In this document: positions 33,190 through 34,295 of the stretch, piece after piece | Layout: each line of letters opens with the position of its first letter | Position numbering within the stretch: position 1 is the first letter of the stretch | Source: Gracilinema caldarium | Lineage (GTDB): Bacteria; Spirochaetota; Spirochaetia; Treponematales; Breznakiellaceae | Direction: 5' to 3' | Assembly: GCF_029265695.1 (NCBI RefSeq) | Contig: NZ_JAJUHW010000031.1 | Coordinates: 1-34,295, forward strand | Length of the DNA stretch: 34,295 bases | The notes under the pieces: generated by a model | Told to the model about the DNA's origin: nothing | The model's input: only the letters and a program-made list of their open reading frames with translations | Databases searched by the model: none | Position numbers and translations under genes: made by a program

Positions 33190-33236
33190 GCCGGGTACAT
33201 CCTGAAGTGCATAAGCTACTTCCAGAAGCACCCGGC
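33190..33236. other. Long imperfect hairpin beside the GGGtGRT gene
   Basis: GCCGGGT (33190-33196) pairs with ACCCGGC (33230-33236). An inner stem (33202-33210 with 33215-33225) has an ATAA loop and two single-base bulges, giving about 16 base pairs. It begins about 7 bases after the stop codon of the minus-strand GGGtGRT gene. No T-run follows on either strand, so it is a 3-prime stability or Rho-related structure rather than a classic terminator. Confidence 0.5.
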
Positions 33237-33243
33237 CCAGAAA

Positions 33244-34242
33244 TTATTTTAAGACCTCAGAAAGGGCTACCGCCACGGCAACAGAAGCACCGACCATGGG
33301 GTTATTACCCATACCAAGGAAACCCATCATTTCCACATGGGCAGGGACCGAAGAAGAACCAGCGAACTGGGCATCCGAATGCATCCGTCCCATGGTATCG
33401 GTCATACCATAGGAGGCAGGCCCAGCTGCCATATTATCCGGGTGCAGCGTCCGGCCCGTACCGCCGCCAGAAGCGACGGAGAAATACTTTTTGCCCTGCT
33501 CAATGCACTCTTTCTTATAGGTACCCGCAACGGGGTGCTGGAACCGGGTAGGATTGGTGGAATTTCCGGTAATAGAAATATCAACCTTTTCCTTGTGCAT
33601 GATAGCAACCCCTTCCCGCACATCGTCAGCGCCATAACAGCGGACCTGTGCCCGTTCACCCTTAGAATAGGGAATGACGTCCACAACCTTTAGCTCGCCG
33701 GTGTAATAATCAAACTGGGTCTTTACATAGGTAAACCCATTAATGCGGCTGATAATCTGGGCCGCGTCCTTACCAAGACCGTTTAGAATAACCTGCAAAG
33801 GCTTTTTCCGTGCCCGGTTAGCGCTTTTCGCGATACCGATAGCCCCTTCTGCGGCAGCAAAAGACTCATGGCCCGCGAGGAAGCAGAAACAGCCGGTCTC
33901 TTCAGACAGGAGCATGGCTGCAAGGTTTCCATGGCCAATACCAACCTTCCGGTCATCAGCGACGGAACCGGGAATACAGAAGGCCTGGAGGCCCTCACCA
34001 AGGGTACGGGCAATGTCCACCGCGGAGCTGGATCCCTTCTTTATAGCAATAGCAGCACCGACTATATAGGCCCAGACTGCGTTGTCAAAACAAATTGGCT
34101 GTATGCCCCGTACAATACCAGGAATATCGAGCCCCTTGGATTCACAGAGGGACTTTGCTTCTTCCAGAGAGTTAATACCGTATTTTTTCAGGACCGGAAG
34201 AATCTGCCCGATCCGACGTTCGTAGCTTTCGAATAATGCCAT
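33244..34242 (-). CDS. GGGtGRT-family protein
   Basis: A 332-residue soluble protein of the conserved family named for its motif, here GGGTGRT at residues 259-265. Other conserved-looking blocks are GNSTNPTRFQHPVAGTY near 226-242, GIGHGNLAAMLLSEETGCFCFLAGHESFAA near 101-130 and MGRMHSDAQFAGSSSVPAH near 284-302; a stretch of Gly and His residues suggests nucleotide or metal binding. Family function is unknown. From memory, its genes often lie beside an Fe-S scaffold gene. The ATG has AGGAGG-type bases just upstream, 11 bases after the stop of the preceding gene, so the two are an operon. A hairpin lies downstream. Confidence 0.9.
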   Translation of the reverse strand: MALFESYERRIGQILPVLKKYGINSLEEAKSLCESKGLDIPGIVRGIQPICFDNAVWAYIVGAAIAIKKGSSSAVDIARTLGEGLQAFCIPGSVADDRKVGIGHGNLAAMLLSEETGCFCFLAGHESFAAAEGAIGIAKSANRARKKPLQVILNGLGKDAAQIISRINGFTYVKTQFDYYTGELKVVDVIPYSKGERAQVRCYGADDVREGVAIMHKEKVDISITGNSTNPTRFQHPVAGTYKKECIEQGKKYFSVASGGGTGRTLHPDNMAAGPASYGMTDTMGRMHSDAQFAGSSSVPAHVEMMGFLGMGNNPMVGASVAVAVALSEVLK

Positions 34243-34253
34243 GCTGTTCCTCC

Positions 34254-34295
34254 TTACTCATGCCGGGGGTCAATAATTTTAGCCGCTTCTGCAAA
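34254..34295 (-). CDS. C-terminal end of a gene upstream of the GGGtGRT gene
   Basis: The last 13 codons of a minus-strand frame (ending IIDPRHE, stop TAA at 34254-34256) run to the window edge, 11 bases before the GGGtGRT start. The GGGtGRT Shine-Dalgarno lies in this gap. Too little is present to identify the product. An Fe-S scaffold (NifU-like) protein would fit the neighbourhood usual for this family, but that is inference. Confidence 0.6.
   Translation of the reverse strand, partial: FAEAAKIIDPRHE

Noticed and set aside
33040-33231. Small minus-strand frame starting at a GTG just after the GGGtGRT gene
   Set aside because: It lies over the long hairpin, lacks a ribosome site, and its second half is antisense to the aldo/keto reductase end. 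No family is recognised.
1-34295. CRISPR arrays, tRNA or rRNA genes, insertion sequences
   Set aside because: I saw no regularly spaced repeats, tRNA-like cloverleaf, rRNA signature or transposase in either strand.

Overview
The window looks like chromosomal DNA from a spirochaete, most probably a Treponema or close relative with balanced to moderately high GC. This rests on gene content: a two-membrane envelope with many lipobox or signal-peptide proteins and outer-membrane barrels, a def-fmt-PASTA cluster, a fused aroDE, a GGGtGRT protein and a DUF6062-like protein. I cannot name the species from sequence alone. I see no tRNA, rRNA, CRISPR array, insertion sequence or prophage. Coding density is very high, and no gene-free stretch exceeds about 170 bases.

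Layout. 1-1125 (minus): an XRE-cupin regulator followed by an acyl-CoA synthetase cut by the window edge. 1258-2613 (minus): rpiA followed by a cysteine-rich DUF6062-like protein. 2662-3807 (plus): a PAS-SpoIIE phosphatase, meeting convergently the bifunctional aroDE (3810-5306, minus), which lies behind a small secreted protein (5363-5839). 5954-8700 (plus): a long-chain acyl-CoA ligase tightly coupled to a NadD-like nucleotidyltransferase with an altered active-site motif. 8707-11237 (minus): def, fmt and a membrane PASTA protein. 11319-19399 (minus): a thioester alpha-2-macroglobulin lipoprotein overlapping pbpC, the known envelope-defence/repair pair. 19465-22491 (minus): a periplasmic propeller sensor fused to a GGDEF cyclase.

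22627-23871 (plus): a membrane SPFH protein with a ribbon-helix-helix protein, behind a strong promoter crowded with inverted repeats. 23992-30025 (plus): an ABC ATPase, two FtsX-type permeases, a LolA-like periplasmic carrier and an outer-membrane barrel, closed by a very strong terminator. Together these look like a complete inner-to-outer-membrane export route for a lipid, lipoprotein or other hydrophobic cargo. It is the best candidate here for an incompletely described system. A relic of a PIN-domain toxin lies just beyond the terminator. 30220-31842 (minus): a PEGA/FlgD-like/barrel lipoprotein, divergent from an aldo/keto reductase with two Fe-S motifs (31927-33072). 33244-34242 (minus): a GGGtGRT-family protein, preceded by the last codons of another gene.

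Regulation. Recognisable sigma-70-type promoters are proposed for rpiA, def, the alpha-2-macroglobulin operon, the SPFH gene and the aldo/keto reductase. At four genes without a Shine-Dalgarno sequence, a -10-like box lies 6-7 bases before the start codon, which suggests leaderless transcripts. Several promoter regions carry palindromes that could be operators. All promoter and operator calls were made by eye.
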